DNA of 13,030 nt from JBEKYH01 sp049511115 (GTDB taxonomy: Bacteria > Planctomycetota > Phycisphaerae > Tepidisphaerales > Tepidisphaeraceae): the NCBI GenBank assembly GCA_049511115.1, contig JBEKYH010000086.1, forward strand, positions 1 through 13,030, read 5' to 3'. Position 1 is the stretch's first letter; each line of letters begins with the position of its first letter. Shown here one piece after another: positions 1 to 6,742 of this stretch. The translations under genes were made by a program, and so were the position numbers. Under the pieces are notes generated by a model that had not been told where the DNA came from, made no database searches, and saw only the letters and a list, made by a program, of their open reading frames with translations.

Positions 1-1036
1 CGGCCTCTACATCGCTCTTGATGATGCTGGCCGCGGGGGTCAGATCGCTGCCCAGCAGCTTTTGCCGTACGGCGCTCTGCACGATGCCGTGGATGCGCGT
101 GCCGTCGCGGAAGCGCACCTCGCTCTTGGTGGGATGGACATTCACGTCCACTTCCTCAGGCGGCAGCGTGAGCATGAGGACCGCCGCCGGATGACGGCCC
201 GGTTCGGTCAATCCGCGATACGCTTCGCGCAGGGCGTGGCTCACGAATTTGTCGCGGATAAATCGCCCGTTGAGATACAGGTATTGATGCGTTGGCGTGG
301 GCCGCGCCAGTTCGGGAAGTCCAGCGATTCCGCTGATGGCCACCTCGCCGAAACGCGCATCCACGGGAACGTACAGCTCGCGGAATTCGTCGGGCCAGGC
401 GGCGACTAATCGCGTCTGGCGGTCTCCCGCGGGTAGCTCCAGCATGGTCCGGCCATTGTGGGTCAGCTTGAAGGCAATCCCCTCAAACGGCAGCGCCAGC
501 CGCGTCACCATCTGGCTGATGTGGCCGAATTCGGTGCCGGTAGAGCGCAGGAATTTCCGCCGGGCCGGCGTATTGAAGAACAGATTCCGCACCTCGACGC
601 TCGTCCCACGATTGGCCGCCGCCGCGCTGGGCGGGGCGATTTCGCCGCCGTTGTTCACGATCTCAAAGGCCGCCTCCTGCCCGTCTGGGCGGCTCACAAT
701 CCGGGCCTGCGAGACCGATCCGATGCTGGCCAGGGCCTCGCCGCGGAATCCCATGGTGGTGATCCGGAACAATTCCGCGTCGTCGGTTAATTTGCTGGTG
801 GCATGCGGCGCGAAGGCCAGTTCCAATTCGCCGGCGGGGATTCCCACGCCGTCGTCGGTGACGCGGATGAGCTCGCGCCCGCCGTCGGTAATGTCAATGG
901 TGATCGACCTCGCGCCCGCGTCCAGCGCATTTTCAACCAGTTCCTTGACCACCGACGCCGGCCGCTCAATCACCTCGCCGGCGGCGATGCGATTGATGAG
1001 GCCTTGCGATAACTGCTTGATGGGCCGACGTTGCAC
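1..1036 (-). CDS. mutL: DNA mismatch repair protein MutL, N-terminal part (runs off left edge)
   Basis: MutL couples mismatch recognition by MutS to strand cleavage and excision. The 345 codons seen cover the GHKL ATPase and the transducer domain; the C-terminal dimerisation/endonuclease domain lies beyond the window. Visible GHKL motifs are KELVENALDAGA (residues about 31-42, with catalytic Glu32 and Mg-binding Asn36), DDGVGIP, and TTMGFRGEALASI. The typical MutL opening RPIKQLSQGLINRIAAGEVI is present from residue 4, so GTG at 1036 is the natural start; there is no in-frame ATG near it. NVHPTKSEVRF of the transducer domain is also present. There is no Shine-Dalgarno sequence before the GTG, and a TATAAT box ends 7 nt upstream, which suggests a leaderless mRNA. 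It is transcribed divergently from the sigma-factor operon. Family assignment is secure; whether this MutL has endonuclease activity cannot be seen here. Confidence 0.96.
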   Translation of the reverse strand, partial: MQRRPIKQLSQGLINRIAAGEVIERPASVVKELVENALDAGARSITIDITDGGRELIRVTDDGVGIPAGELELAFAPHATSKLTDDAELFRITTMGFRGEALASIGSVSQARIVSRPDGQEAAFEIVNNGGEIAPPSAAAANRGTSVEVRNLFFNTPARRKFLRSTGTEFGHISQMVTRLALPFEGIAFKLTHNGRTMLELPAGDRQTRLVAAWPDEFRELYVPVDARFGEVAISGIAGLPELARPTPTHQYLYLNGRFIRDKFVSHALREAYRGLTEPGRHPAAVLMLTLPPEEVDVNVHPTKSEVRFRDGTRIHGIVQSAVRQKLLGSDLTPAASIIKSDVEA

Positions 1037-1043
1037 GCAGGCG

Positions 1044-1049
1044 ATTATA
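1044..1049 (-). promoter_or_regulatory. Candidate -10 box (TATAAT) of mutL
   Basis: A perfect TATAAT on the minus strand lies 7 nt upstream of the mutL GTG start. If used, transcription would begin at or next to the GTG, giving a leaderless message. The hexamer about 17 bp further upstream (GTGTTA) is a poor -35 match, so the promoter call rests mainly on the -10 box and its spacing. Confidence 0.4.
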
Positions 1050-1115
1050 TGGAATCGTCTCGTCCTTAACACGGCCAGTGTTCGCGCGTTGGAGCCTTCT
1101 TGGTTTGGAAACAAC

Positions 1116-1214
1116 GGAGAAACGCCGAGGCTCAGAGACGCCGAGATGCTGCTGGGAACTCGTTGGTTTTGATTTTCTTCTCGGCGTCTTTGCGTCTCGG
1201 CGTTCATTTTCTCC
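1116..1214. repeat. Large imperfect inverted repeat (CGCCGAG-unit family), copy 1
   Basis: The left arm (1116-1146) and right arm (1179-1214) are imperfect inverted copies. Both read GGAGA...ACGCCGAG...AGACGCCGAGA on their own strand, differing by a 5-nt indel and a few substitutions, and they enclose a roughly 32-nt centre. Each arm itself holds two ACGCCGAG units. The element lies between divergent mutL and the sigma-factor operon. A related, larger element lies at 12065-12276, so this is a dispersed family rather than a single-gene terminator. There is no coding capacity. RNA from either strand could fold into a long hairpin. Confidence 0.75.
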
Positions 1215-1243
1215 TGCAGATTTGCAAATTGTGTGGCCCGATC

Positions 1244-1271
1244 GAACTTCTCAGGCCGGTCAGGCGACGTA
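1244..1271 (+). promoter_or_regulatory. Possible ECF-type promoter upstream of the sigma-factor operon
   Basis: GAACTT (1244-1249) resembles the -35 element of many ECF sigma factors, and GACGTA (1266-1271) contains a CGTA like some ECF -10 elements. ECF genes are often autoregulated, so a site here is expected. However, the distance from AAC to CGTA is about 20 nt, longer than the usual 16-17. This is a weak call based on position and resemblance only. Confidence 0.2.
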
Positions 1272-1311
1272 CCTTACGGATGAGGCTCGCATAGGCGACA
1301 ATACCGTGGAC

Positions 1312-1776
1312 ATGCGTGAAATTGAGCGGCTTTACCGTTCCCACGGGGCGGCCCTCCTGGCATATCTGCGGCGGGCGTTTGCCTGGTGCGCCGTGCCGGA
1401 GGACCTGCTGCAGGAGACGTTTGTGCAGGCCCTGCGCCGGCAGGATCGTTTGGCTGATGCGGTCTCGCCGCGGGCTTGGCTGTTTGGCATTGCCCGACAT
1501 GTGGGACTGACAGCCGCGCGACGGCATCACCCGGCCGCGCCGTTGGAGCAGGATCAGACCGCGGCGGAACTTGATCCCAATATCGCCGCCATGCGCGAGG
1601 CGATTGCGACGTTGCCCCAGATTTTGCGCGAGACCTTGGAACTCCGCCTTCGCGCCGGCCTGAGTTACGAGGAGATCGCCGAGGCGCTGGATATTCCCAT
1701 TGGCACCGTGCGCTCGCGCCTGCACTCGGCGCTGATGCGCTTGCGCGAGTCGCTTGGTTCAGATTCGGAGAAATGA
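1312..1776 (+). CDS. RNA polymerase sigma factor, ECF-type (sigma-70 family)
   Basis: This is a 154-residue regulator that directs RNA polymerase to alternative promoters. Region 2 spans about residues 5-72: YRSHGAALLAYLRR, then PEDLLQETFVQAL, then the promoter-melting/-10 segment SPRAWLFGIARH. Region 4 spans about 95-147, with the helix-turn-helix GLSYEEIAEALDIPIGTVRS and SALMRLRE. The linker is short and there is no extra C-terminal domain. The reading frame is open back to 1078, but similarity to sigma factors begins only at MREIERLYR, so ATG 1312 is chosen. GTG 1306, two codons upstream and with an AGG 10 nt before it, is an equal alternative. The stop overlaps ATG 1773, coupling it to the next gene. 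The specific ECF group cannot be assigned by eye. Confidence 0.9.
   Translation: MREIERLYRSHGAALLAYLRRAFAWCAVPEDLLQETFVQALRRQDRLADAVSPRAWLFGIARHVGLTAARRHHPAAPLEQDQTAAELDPNIAAMREAIATLPQILRETLELRLRAGLSYEEIAEALDIPIGTVRSRLHSALMRLRESLGSDSEK
1767..1770 (+). promoter_or_regulatory. Ribosome binding site deciding the start of the anti-sigma-like gene
   Basis: GGAG lies 2 nt before ATG 1773 and 8 nt before ATG 1779. The second spacing is near optimal, so translation more likely begins at 1779. Initiation at 1773 would overlap the sigma stop as ATGA. Either start couples the two genes. Confidence 0.5.
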
Positions 1777-1778
1777 TT

Positions 1779-2306
1779 ATGGATGACGCCGCCTTACAAC
1801 GCCTGATGATGGACGACGCCCTGGGCGCGATGGAACCTGACACGCGAGCCCTGTTGGCCGAATTCCTCAAGGATCGCCCGGGACCCAAGGCCGATTATGC
1901 CCAGTGGCACCGCCTCATCGCCGCCGCGTCGCAGGCCATCCCTGCAAGCGGCCCGGAAACGCTCCCGGAATTTCCGCTGCGGCGTTTGCAGTGGTCACGC
2001 TTCCAACGCGCCGCCCGGCTGACCCTTTCCGCTGCCGCGATGGTCCTCATTGGCGTAGGCGTGGGTCTTCGCGTCTCAAAATCCTCGAACAGCACAAAAG
2101 TCGCAATCAACAGCCCCTCGCCTCAGTCGGCCAACCTGCCGCACCCCGCGCCCGCTCCCTCAGACGCCGCGGCGACTTTCGGCGTCCCCGATTTCTGGTC
2201 CACGCAGCGGCTTCTCGCCTCGGCCTTGAGCGCCAATCGCCAGCCGCGACCACAATGGCAGTGGATTGATTCTTATTCCGCGTTGCACTCGGGAGGTCCG
2301 CGATGA
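1779..2306 (+). CDS. Single-pass membrane protein, putative anti-sigma factor
   Basis: This 175-residue protein is not recognised as a named family. Its N-terminus (about 1-50) is acidic and probably helical (MDDAALQRLMMDDALGAMEPD...LAEFL). A basic stretch (RRLQWSRFQRAAR, about 68-80) precedes one hydrophobic segment (LTLSAAAMVLIGVGVGLRV, about 81-99), followed by a Ser/Pro-rich region and a Trp-rich C-terminus. Positive charges before the helix suggest the N-terminus is cytoplasmic and the C-terminus extracytoplasmic. This topology, and its place directly behind an ECF sigma gene, fit an anti-sigma factor. No HxxxCxxC zinc motif of the classical ZAS domain is present, so the role is inferred from context. 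It overlaps the next gene by ATGA at 2303-2306. ATG 1773 is the alternative start. Confidence 0.65.
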   Translation: MDDAALQRLMMDDALGAMEPDTRALLAEFLKDRPGPKADYAQWHRLIAAASQAIPASGPETLPEFPLRRLQWSRFQRAARLTLSAAAMVLIGVGVGLRVSKSSNSTKVAINSPSPQSANLPHPAPAPSDAAATFGVPDFWSTQRLLASALSANRQPRPQWQWIDSYSALHSGGPR

Positions 2307-3877
2307 ATCGACGAATCCTGCTGGCCTGCGTCGTGATTCTTGTCGCGATTGCCGGCTGCGTGCCGGAGAAATATCAATGGTCGCCCGATGGGCAAACCAT
2401 GACGGTTCTCAGCAACGACGGCTTGCGCTTTGCCGATCCGGACGGCAAGCTCCAGCCGGCGATGCTGCCGGGGGTGTCGCTGGTGAGTTGGTTTCCCGAT
2501 TCGCATCGCATTCTGGTCGGCCGAGCGGTCAGCCCGGCTACATGGGCGGACCTTGTCCAGTACCTGACGCCGGAACAGATTCAAGACGTCACTACGGCCG
2601 CCGGGCACGCCCGCGACTTTGCGATGCAATATGATTGGACCAAAGTGGAGGGGGAAAACTGGTCATGGTCGAGCTTCGCCGCGGAGCTTAAGAATAATGA
2701 AGAGAAGTCCGGCCGCGACACGACGATCTACGATTCGCTGGGAGGGGCTGTCGCGACCTGTTTCCGCGATCATCGCGACGCCGCGCTGACGCAAAAAATT
2801 CCTGCCGCGCGCTGGGATGATCTGGCCAATATCGACCAGGACGTCTTTGTTGTCGAAGTCGACACGGTACATCCCGATGCCATTGAGACAGGCCCGCGCC
2901 TGATGACGTCGCTGCGCGGCGCCTGTGAATTGCGCGTTTCGCCCAAGGGCCAGGCGGCGATTGTCGTGATTCCCGCCGACAAGGACGATCAGGGCGACCA
3001 GCCGTGCGAACTTTGGGTCGCGGCGACCGACGCGTCGCGCCCGCCGATTGAGATCAGCACGCATTGCGCCTGGTATCCCGATTGGACGGCCGACGGGCGC
3101 GATGTTGTCTTCGTGCAGACCACCGACGAGCACCCGCACAAGGGGGACACGTGGCTAGGCTCCATCGATTCGATTCAGGTGGTCGGCGATGACGGCAAGC
3201 TGATGAAGAACATACCGCCGCCCGCGGCGACGCAGCCCGCCGGCGCTTCGGTTGCGGATGATCCCGACCGCCTTGGCTCGCCGACGGAACTTGCCGGACT
3301 GATCTGCAACCCGTTCACGCGCGTGCGCTGCCTCGCCGATGGGCGCATCTTTTTTGCGTGCGTTCAGGTGACTCTCCCGGCCACAGGCGACGATTTCCCA
3401 CAACATGCGGAGATATTTTCCATCAACCCGGGCAAGGAGGCGACGGTTTCCCGTGTGCTGACGCGAAATGCGGTGGAAAACATGGGCGACGCGGCGCAGT
3501 ATTTCGAGGTTTCCCCAGACGCAAAATATATCTCCGTTCCGGACCACTCAGGCAAAGTCACCGTCGTCGATCTTGCCGGCGGCAACGTCATGAGTGTTCA
3601 GCCAAATGCCATTCCCCCCAACCCGGGCGAAGGCGACAATCTGACGTTGCCGAGCGTCCCGACCTGGCGCGGGCCCGATGAATTGACGTTCGTCGCGCCC
3701 AATTACACCAAGGGGCTGCCGCCATATTTGTTCCTATATAATGTCGCGGCCTACACGGGCGCGGACTCTGTGAAGCCAAAGGTTCTCAGCGTGACCTGGC
3801 CCGATTCCATTATGAAGGACGAAAATGGGATACAGCCCAGCACGCAGCCTTCAACCCAGCCGGCGACCGCGCCGTAG
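2303..3877 (+). CDS. Lipoprotein with beta-propeller-like (TolB/PD40-type) repeats
   Basis: This is a 524-residue exported protein. Residues 1-19 form a lipoprotein signal: MNRR, a hydrophobic core, and the lipobox IAGC with Cys19 as the lipidation site. Several blade-like segments of the S-P-D-G/A type are visible: YQWSPDGQTMTVLS (about 24-37), VSWFPDSHRILVG (about 61-73), YPDWTADGRDVVFV (about 258-271), and YFEVSPDAKYISVPD (about 400-414). This suggests an incomplete or degenerate propeller, with an unassigned insert at about 80-200. The C-terminus is a low-complexity STQPSTQPATAP tail. Start: a GGAGG 6 nt upstream of ATG 2303, and ATGA overlap with the preceding stop. Co-transcription with the sigma and anti-sigma-like genes suggests a role in envelope sensing or as a regulated output, but no enzymatic motif is seen. 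Confidence 0.75.
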   Translation: MNRRILLACVVILVAIAGCVPEKYQWSPDGQTMTVLSNDGLRFADPDGKLQPAMLPGVSLVSWFPDSHRILVGRAVSPATWADLVQYLTPEQIQDVTTAAGHARDFAMQYDWTKVEGENWSWSSFAAELKNNEEKSGRDTTIYDSLGGAVATCFRDHRDAALTQKIPAARWDDLANIDQDVFVVEVDTVHPDAIETGPRLMTSLRGACELRVSPKGQAAIVVIPADKDDQGDQPCELWVAATDASRPPIEISTHCAWYPDWTADGRDVVFVQTTDEHPHKGDTWLGSIDSIQVVGDDGKLMKNIPPPAATQPAGASVADDPDRLGSPTELAGLICNPFTRVRCLADGRIFFACVQVTLPATGDDFPQHAEIFSINPGKEATVSRVLTRNAVENMGDAAQYFEVSPDAKYISVPDHSGKVTVVDLAGGNVMSVQPNAIPPNPGEGDNLTLPSVPTWRGPDELTFVAPNYTKGLPPYLFLYNVAAYTGADSVKPKVLSVTWPDSIMKDENGIQPSTQPSTQPATAP

Positions 3878-3885
3878 TTTTCGGT

Positions 3886-4692
3886 TCAATAGGTGAACTC
3901 AATCGATGTGTAGTTGATGAATCGGTCATCGCCCGACAGATCGCGTCCGGCGGAGAAGAGCAGGTGCCAACTGTCGGAGAAGTCGTAGGTGAAGCCGACG
4001 TTGAAGCCCGTGTGGCCTGATTCGCCGTTGGCCTGGGGCGTGAAGTGAAAAAGCTCCAGGCCCAAGGCGAAGTTATCGGTGATCTGCTTTTGCAGCACGC
4101 CGCCGAAGTAGCCGAAGTTTTCGTTGCCTGTGCCGGGATTGAATTCGTAACCGCCGCCGCCGTAGAGAGTCCACTGCCGGTTGTCGGGTCCCCAGCTTTT
4201 TTGCATCCAGATCGGGATGAATTCCTGGGCGCGGCCGTTTCCCAGGCCGCGGTGCACGTCGCCGGTGGGAAGCTCCAGCAGCGGATAAATCGCCACCTGC
4301 GGGCAGCCGGGGAAGAACTGGTCTTCCTGGATGAATCGGTAATCGACGCCGAGTTCGGTGTCGCCCGAACCGTAATCCATGCGGCCCGTTGCGTCAGGCC
4401 GGCTGTACGCCATCTGCGGCGTGGCTTCGATTTCCACGTTGTCAAACGGCCCGTAATCAAATTCCACGGATGGCAACGCCCCGCTGACCCCATCGCGGGA
4501 CCAGTCGGTCGTGCCGGTGAAGTAAATCTCCCCGTGCCCCTTATCCACCGGCACCGGATCGTCGGTGATAAACGGCGGCCCGGCGAGGCACGGCGAAGGG
4601 CGTTGCGCGAATAGAACCGACAGCGCCGCTGCCGCAAGAAACCCTGGGACCAATGAGGAATTGAATTTCCGAGCCTCTTCCGTCAACGTCAT
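3886..4692 (-). CDS. Outer-membrane beta-barrel protein, phenol MetA-degradation/porin-like family
   Basis: This 268-residue protein has an N-terminal signal region (about 1-37: a hydrophobic LVPGFLAAAALSVLFA followed by a probable cleavage near PCLA-GPP). The mature N-terminus GPPFITDDPVPVDKGHGEIY is typical of the transporter family named after the MetA pathway of phenol degradation (putative beta-barrel porin/alpha-amylase superfamily). Alternating hydrophobic/aromatic strands follow (ELGVDYRFI, VAIYPLLELPTGD, WTLYGGGGYEF, NFALGLELFHFT, TGFNVGFTYDF, WHLLFSAGRDL). The protein ends in FTY, a terminal aromatic as in many barrel proteins. ATG 4692 has GGGAG four nt upstream. It converges on the lipoprotein gene with only 8 bp between stops, so there is no room for separate terminators. 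The substrate is unknown; the family name does not imply phenol metabolism. Confidence 0.75.
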   Translation of the reverse strand: MTLTEEARKFNSSLVPGFLAAAALSVLFAQRPSPCLAGPPFITDDPVPVDKGHGEIYFTGTTDWSRDGVSGALPSVEFDYGPFDNVEIEATPQMAYSRPDATGRMDYGSGDTELGVDYRFIQEDQFFPGCPQVAIYPLLELPTGDVHRGLGNGRAQEFIPIWMQKSWGPDNRQWTLYGGGGYEFNPGTGNENFGYFGGVLQKQITDNFALGLELFHFTPQANGESGHTGFNVGFTYDFSDSWHLLFSAGRDLSGDDRFINYTSIEFTY

Positions 4693-4856
4693 GCGTCTCC
4701 CTGAACTGAGAAGGCCAAGTTTACTCGTGCATATTGAACTGTGGAAGATGAAGGGATGATGAGGAAAAGTCGGCGCCGAGGTGGGCGATCAGCCATCGCA
4801 GATTTCAGGATGATCCTGTGACCAGTATCGCGTGGCCGGTGCGCAAGGGCGGGGCC

Positions 4857-5819
4857 TCACCCGTAATCTATGCACCGCATGAAGGGCGAAGTTGCACAGC
4901 TCGACCCGGCCGCGCTGATCGCGTGCGACACCCATTGCGGCAGAAGATCGTGGCTTGCGGCATTCTCCGCCTGCCTCGTCATTTGCCGTTCTGGTAACGA
5001 TGTGGCCAGCGGACGCGCCGTGGGGCGGCGATGACGTGCTGCTGGTGAACCGCGCCTTGCAGGCTGGGGGGATCGTTTGGATATCCCTACGGCCCGATAC
5101 CCCTGCAAATCTATCAGGCGCTGCTGCTGTTTACGCACGATCTGCCGACGCTGGTGCGGCTTCACGCGGCGTTGTTCGTCGTGGTGACGGCCGCTGCGCT
5201 TCTGTGGCTTGCGCGCACGCTGCGCTGGAGTCCGTGGCTGGCGCCGATGATGCTTGTCTCTCGTGATGAGAAGGACATTTCGGCTCCATCCGTTGTCGAG
5301 AATTTCGCACATGTACCAGAAGCGGTCAGCCTGGTCTTTGATTTTCTCCATCAAGATGACGTGATGGGACCATGGAATGGACCATGGGATCGATGCGCCT
5401 GACAACGCAATTTGTGCCGCAAGCTGCGGCACAATTGGCGGCGATGATAATTGTGCCACAGGCGGTGGCACTTTTGGGGAAGGCAATTGTGCCACAGGCT
5501 GTGGCACTTTTGCCGTCGTGGACGGATAGGCTCGATAGAACGCCAGCATCCGCTTGATATTTCGCTCGGAAAATCCCTTCTCCTCCGGCAGTTCGTTGTG
5601 AAGCTCCCTCGCCAGCCGGGGAATGATGGCAGCGCCCCAACCTTCCCGCCGCTGGCGGCCGTCGATCATGCGCCCGATGTCCCAATACAAATGTACGAGC
5701 TCGGCATTGACCGATAGCACGGCGCGCATCTGCGCCTGCTGAATGCGAGCCTTGATTTCCCTTAACAGTTTGGGGAAATCGGCTGGGCCGGCTCGGAGAG
5801 ACTTGCTCACCCTTCCCAC
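4857..5819 (-). CDS. Truncated DUF1016/YhcG-type protein with aberrant C-terminal tail
   Basis: Residues about 13-98 match the N-terminal DUF1016 (YhcG-like) domain: LLREIKARIQQAQMRA, NAELVHLYWDIGRMID, GWGAAIIPRLARELHNELPE, KGFSERNIKRMLAFYRAYP. After a repeat-rich linker (about 103-150) the family core resumes with PWSHHVILMEKIKDQADRFWYM and GWSRNVLL (about 149-184). Full members then continue into a PDDEXK nuclease domain. Here the sequence changes after about residue 187 (near 5258) into an Arg/Pro/His/Gln-rich tail, antisense to a membrane-protein fragment, which stays open by chance to residue 320. The nuclease domain is missing, so the protein is probably non-functional. Start: GTG 5819 (a GGGGAAG lies upstream) or GTG 5810, which overlaps the purC stop as GTGA. 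DUF1016 proteins are often found among restriction or mobile genes, so this may be an acquired gene now decaying behind purC. Confidence 0.7.
   Translation of the reverse strand: MGRVSKSLRAGPADFPKLLREIKARIQQAQMRAVLSVNAELVHLYWDIGRMIDGRQRREGWGAAIIPRLARELHNELPEEKGFSERNIKRMLAFYRAYPSTTAKVPQPVAQLPSPKVPPPVAQLSSPPIVPQLAAQIALSGASIPWSIPWSHHVILMEKIKDQADRFWYMCEILDNGWSRNVLLITRDKHHRRQPRTPAQRARKPQKRSGRHHDEQRRVKPHQRRQIVRKQQQRLIDLQGYRAVGISKRSPQPARRGSPAARHRRPTARPLATSLPERQMTRQAENAASHDLLPQWVSHAISAAGSSCATSPFMRCIDYG
4870..5264 (+). pseudogene. Fragment of a polytopic membrane protein (glycosyltransferase-39/ArnT-like N-terminus), frameshifted and truncated
   Basis: The plus strand holds a broken coding sequence in three consecutive frames. 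The first runs from ATG 4870 or 4879 (EVAQLDPAALIACDTHCG, then WLAAFSACLVIC). The second continues WPADAPWGGDDVLLVNRALQAGG. The third continues SFGYPYGPIPLQIYQALLLF, then THDLPTLVRLHAALFVVV and ALLWLARTLRWSPWLAPMM. Removing one T near 4989-4990 and one G from the six-G run at 5066-5071 joins all three. The result has one TM helix, an extracytoplasmic loop with a DD pair and YGPIP, and further TM helices, like the start of PMT/ArnT-type glycosyltransferases. It ends at the same point where the DUF1016 coding sequence (opposite strand) is lost. The family call is tentative; membrane nature and the frameshifts are directly visible. Confidence 0.5.
5367..5390 (-). repeat. 12-bp tandem duplication encoding IPWS twice
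   Basis: Two 12-nt units (5367-5378 and 5379-5390) match at 11 of 12 positions. They encode IPWSIPWS on the minus strand, immediately before the conserved SHHV of the DUF1016 core. It adds four residues in frame. Confidence 0.8.
5412..5507. repeat. Three in-frame palindromic repeats inside the DUF1016 gene
   Basis: Three hairpins lie in tandem. The first has perfect 10-bp arms (5412-5421 and 5425-5434) around an AGC loop. The second has 7-bp arms GTGCCAC/GTGGCAC (5453-5459 and 5465-5471). The third has 8-bp arms GTGCCACA/TGTGGCAC (5489-5496 and 5500-5507). Repeat-to-repeat distances are 39 and 36 nt, multiples of three, so the host frame is kept. The minus strand encodes a degenerate unit (VPQPVAQLPSP, VPPPVAQLSSP, VPQLAAQI). 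They sit in the linker between the two conserved DUF1016 blocks. Confidence 0.85.
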
Positions 5820-6697
5820 TTCTTCCCCGTCAGCATCTCATATGCCTGGACATACCGCTTGCGCGTCCCCTCCACCACCTCTTCAGGCAGCGCCGGCGCC
5901 GGCGGGTTTTTGTCCCAGGTCTGTTTTTCCAGGTAATTCCGCACGAACTGTTTGTCGAAGCTTGGCTGGTCGCGGCCCGGAGTGTACTGATCCGCGGGCC
6001 AGAAGCGGCTGCTGTCGGGGGTGAGGACTTCGTCGATCAGGATGATCGAACCATCGGGCATGACGCCGAATTCAAACTTGGTGTCGGCGATGATCACGCC
6101 GCGCGGGCGGGCGTGCTCGGCGGCCTTGGCGTAAAGCGACAGGGTCCGGCGCCGCAGATCCTCCGCGATCTTTGCACCGATGCGGCGCGAGGTTTCGGCG
6201 AAGTCGATGTTGAGATCGTGGCCGCTTTCCTCCTTGGTCGCGGGCGTAAAGATCGCCTCGGCGAGCTTGTCGCATTGCTTCAAGCCCGGCTGCAACTTGA
6301 TGCCGCAGACGGTTTGTGAGGCGATGTATTCCTTCCAGCCGCTGCCGGTAATGTAACCGCGGGCGACGCATTCGATGGGGATCACCTGGGCTTTTTTCAC
6401 GAGCATCGAGCGCCCGCGCAATTGCTCGGCATACGCCTGCACGCCGCCGGGATAATCGCGCACGTCGGTGGCGATGAGGTGGTTGGGGAATTCGCGGGAG
6501 AACATTTCGAACCAGAACAAACTCAGCGCCGTCAGCAGGCGTCCCTTGTCGGGAATGCCGTTGGGCATGACGCAGTCGAAGGCGCTGATCCGGTCAGTGG
6601 CGACGATCAACAGCGTGTCGCCCAGGTCGTAAACATCCCGCACTTTCCCCCGCCGCACGGGCAGGGGAAGTGAACTTTGCAATAGGGTTTTTGGCAT
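5807..6697 (-). CDS. purC: Phosphoribosylaminoimidazole-succinocarboxamide synthase (SAICAR synthetase)
   Basis: PurC catalyses the ATP-dependent joining of CAIR and aspartate to SAICAR in purine synthesis, in the cytoplasm. The 296-residue length fits the longer bacterial/yeast-type enzymes. Diagnostic stretches are RRGKVRDVYDLGD (about 15-27), the nucleotide-binding start; ATDRISAFD (33-41); IECVARGYITGSGWKEY (108-124); FTPATKEESGHD (150-161); and LIDEVLTPDSSRFW (220-233). ATG 6697 gives the usual family N-terminus and has no clear Shine-Dalgarno sequence. It is preceded by an AT-rich 45-bp gap after rplI that could hold a promoter, although no good -35/-10 pair stands out. Its TGA overlaps a possible GTG start (5810) of the downstream DUF1016 remnant. 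With prs upstream in the same run, two steps tied to PRPP/purine supply are linked. Confidence 0.97.
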   Translation of the reverse strand: MPKTLLQSSLPLPVRRGKVRDVYDLGDTLLIVATDRISAFDCVMPNGIPDKGRLLTALSLFWFEMFSREFPNHLIATDVRDYPGGVQAYAEQLRGRSMLVKKAQVIPIECVARGYITGSGWKEYIASQTVCGIKLQPGLKQCDKLAEAIFTPATKEESGHDLNIDFAETSRRIGAKIAEDLRRRTLSLYAKAAEHARPRGVIIADTKFEFGVMPDGSIILIDEVLTPDSSRFWPADQYTPGRDQPSFDKQFVRNYLEKQTWDKNPPAPALPEEVVEGTRKRYVQAYEMLTGKKWEG

Positions 6698-6742
6698 GGC
6701 GGAAGATTAAATTAAAAGAAAATAAATTGAAGATTAACCTTA

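Noticed and set aside
1078..1311. Upstream extension of the sigma-factor reading frame (78 more codons)
   Set aside because: It runs through the inverted repeat, shows no sigma similarity and would make the protein unusually long at the N-terminus.
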